Assembly (NCBI GenBank): GCA_022432975.1
Contig: CM039516.1
Span: forward strand, 36,029,599 to 36,093,598
Origin: Begonia masoniana
Taxonomy: Eukaryota; Streptophyta; Magnoliopsida; Cucurbitales; Begoniaceae
DNA: 64,000 nt
Direction: 5' to 3'
Shown here: positions 62,486 through 64,000 of the stretch, piece by piece
Layout of the letters: the number at the start of each line of letters is the position of its first letter
How positions within the stretch are numbered: position 1 is the stretch's first letter
Position numbers and translations under genes: made by a program
The notes under the pieces: model-generated
Told to the model about the DNA's origin: nothing
Database searches by the model: none
What the model saw: the letters and a program-made list of their open reading frames with translations, nothing else

Positions 62486-64000
62486 AGTGGGGGTGCACAA
62501 TCTCACATCGCTTGAGAGTGTAGAAAGTGAATGATTTATAAGAAAAATTTTTATCCCTACTTAGTATAACACATTTTGAGTTAATTCTAAAAAATAAATT
62601 CATATGAGATTTGGCCCAAAACAGACAATATTGTACTTGGAGGACTAAGGACTCCATATATACAATCATTATAGACACATAGGGTTCTATGACGTGACTC
62701 TTGTGGAATTCATCTTTATCTTTTATTGTATACTCGCAAAGAAATTAACACAATAGATCAATATATTATGGTGTCATACATTAAATTGCATGTTAGCTAA
62801 TTGATATTGATGTAGCTTTGTTGTGACACGTAAATGAAAAAGTATAGTGGGGAAAATTTTGAATCTCAATCGTTTTTTCTCATATATATTTATTTCACTT
62901 GTTTAATTGTTTTCTTTATTTGCTAGTTATTAATCATATCAATCATAATTGAGAATTTTATAATTTGTTCTATGTGAGTACGATACTCTATCTTAATCAT
63001 TATATTACTTGTCATAATATTGCACACTGCTTTAGATATTTTATTTAACAACATCATCCTTTCCTAACATCAATTAGATTACATCTCAATCTTTATTAAT
63101 GATCCTAAGGATGAAATCAAATCCATAGTCAAAATTATTAAACCAATTAATCAATCTCTCGCTTTTTGAAGTAGCTTTACCAAAAGAGAATACAATAATG
63201 CCATTAATAAAGAATTGAAGCTAAATAGGAAACTTAACACACTTAAATGGCCTAGCCTAACCTGTAATGGTGAGCGGAGACTAACACAACGATTCAACAA
63301 CCAAGCAAAACATTAAAGAAAAGAACAACATAGAATTTTAACGTGGTTCGGACTTAATCCTACATCCATGGATCCAATACTGTTCAGCTTCTCTTATTAT
63401 CCAAAATCAAATAATTACAGGTAAAGCACCAATCAGAAACAAAAAACCACAAAGCTATCATCAAGACCATAGTTACTTTGATCTCACAAAAGAACTAAGA
63501 ACCAACAAAGACCCACGAAGCCCTAATCTATACCTAACTCCTCTCTGCCTTCTATTTCTTTTTCTAATAATAAAACCTGATAACTAAAGTACAATAAAAG
63601 TGTTTTCTACCACTCCAACTAAAATTATAAATATTCCTTCGCAGCACACTTTTCTCATGTGCCCATGAATTTTGAAGCACATTTTACAAATCTCCACATG
63701 ATTCATAATTCAACATGAACAACAATTGGATCAGAGGTTCACTCGAACCTACACATGCTTGATGCCAACAAAATCTAAACAAAACTTAAATTTGGTTACA
63801 AACAACACCTTTGTTGGAGCGTTGGTCGGATTTTCATCAGAAGCTATCTTCTCTATTCTCAAGTCCCACTTTTGATCACTTCTCGTATAAAATCTAACCG
63901 AACATATATATGTTTGGTCCACTCATGGAATGTCAAATTCTTCATCAAGTATATGACGCTTTGGCTATCACAGTAAATTTCACTCTCCGTGAACATGATG
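62486..64000. other. Repeat debris and a Copia-like LTR edge
   Basis: 62500-62660 carries CTCACATCGCTTGAGAGTG and GACAATATTGTACTTGG, phrases common in small plant LTR elements. 62970-63030 resembles the A+T-rich 3' end of gypsy LTRs (ACGATACTCTATCTTAATCAT). 63337-63351 has TTTAACGTGGTTCGG, a hallmark phrase of many plant Copia LTRs, which may continue past the window end. No protein is recognised. Confidence 0.4.

Overview
The window is nuclear DNA from a flowering plant, almost certainly a eudicot. The evidence is plant-type splice sites, fragments of plant gene families (growth-regulating factor WRC domain, cellulose-synthase-like D N-terminus, heat-stress factor, ribosome production factor 2), and a dense nest of plant LTR retrotransposons, one of them a Cassandra TRIM carrying 5S-rRNA-like sequence. 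The family or species cannot be fixed from the sequence. I see no bacterial, plastid or mitochondrial genes, and no intact tRNA or rRNA gene.

Layout. 1-11.7 kb: a dead Mutator-like (MULE) transposase whose splice-bounded intron has grown to about 8.1 kb. The intron holds LTR fragments, two poly-A tracts over 1 kb, a 17-copy minisatellite and a near-perfect 32-bp satellite. 12.5-20.0 kb: a solo LTR, then a large LTR with a 1-kb hexamer array and another solo LTR nested in it. 20.2-28 kb: the gene-fragment zone, with a decayed transposon-associated protein (-), an HSF oligomerisation-domain fragment (+), a nearly complete six-exon RPF2 homologue (-), a frameshifted GRF fragment (+) and a two-exon LRR fragment (-). 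28.1-30.7 kb: a CSLD first-exon pseudogene split by a 2-kb deletion-derived Ty3/gypsy element. 31.0-32.4 kb: a solo LTR. 33.5-49.6 kb: a three-layer nest on the minus strand, a broken Copia element whose LTR was hit by an 11-kb Tekay/Del-like chromovirus, itself hit by the Cassandra TRIM. 50-53 kb: a second chromovirus remnant with an in-frame protease-to-integrase-tail deletion. 53-60.2 kb: an LTR fragment split by a 5-kb solo LTR containing a 3.15-kb array of about 12-bp units. 60.4-62.5 kb: another solo LTR. 62.5-64 kb: old repeat remnants and a Copia-like LTR edge.

How the parts fit. The mobile elements show a readable order of insertion, supported by 5-bp target-site duplications: CATCA, CAGCA, TACAC, CATAT, TAAGT, AAGAC, TAACT, ATACT. 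Premature stops in the coding remnants are often compatible with C-to-T change, as expected for silenced, methylated repeats.

The most striking pattern is that the long tandem arrays and at least two of the three homopolymer tracts lie inside LTRs. In three related LTRs the expansion sits at about the same place, just past a conserved CATGCATCAT-like word. RPF2 is the only host gene close to intact, but its third exon has an in-frame TAA.
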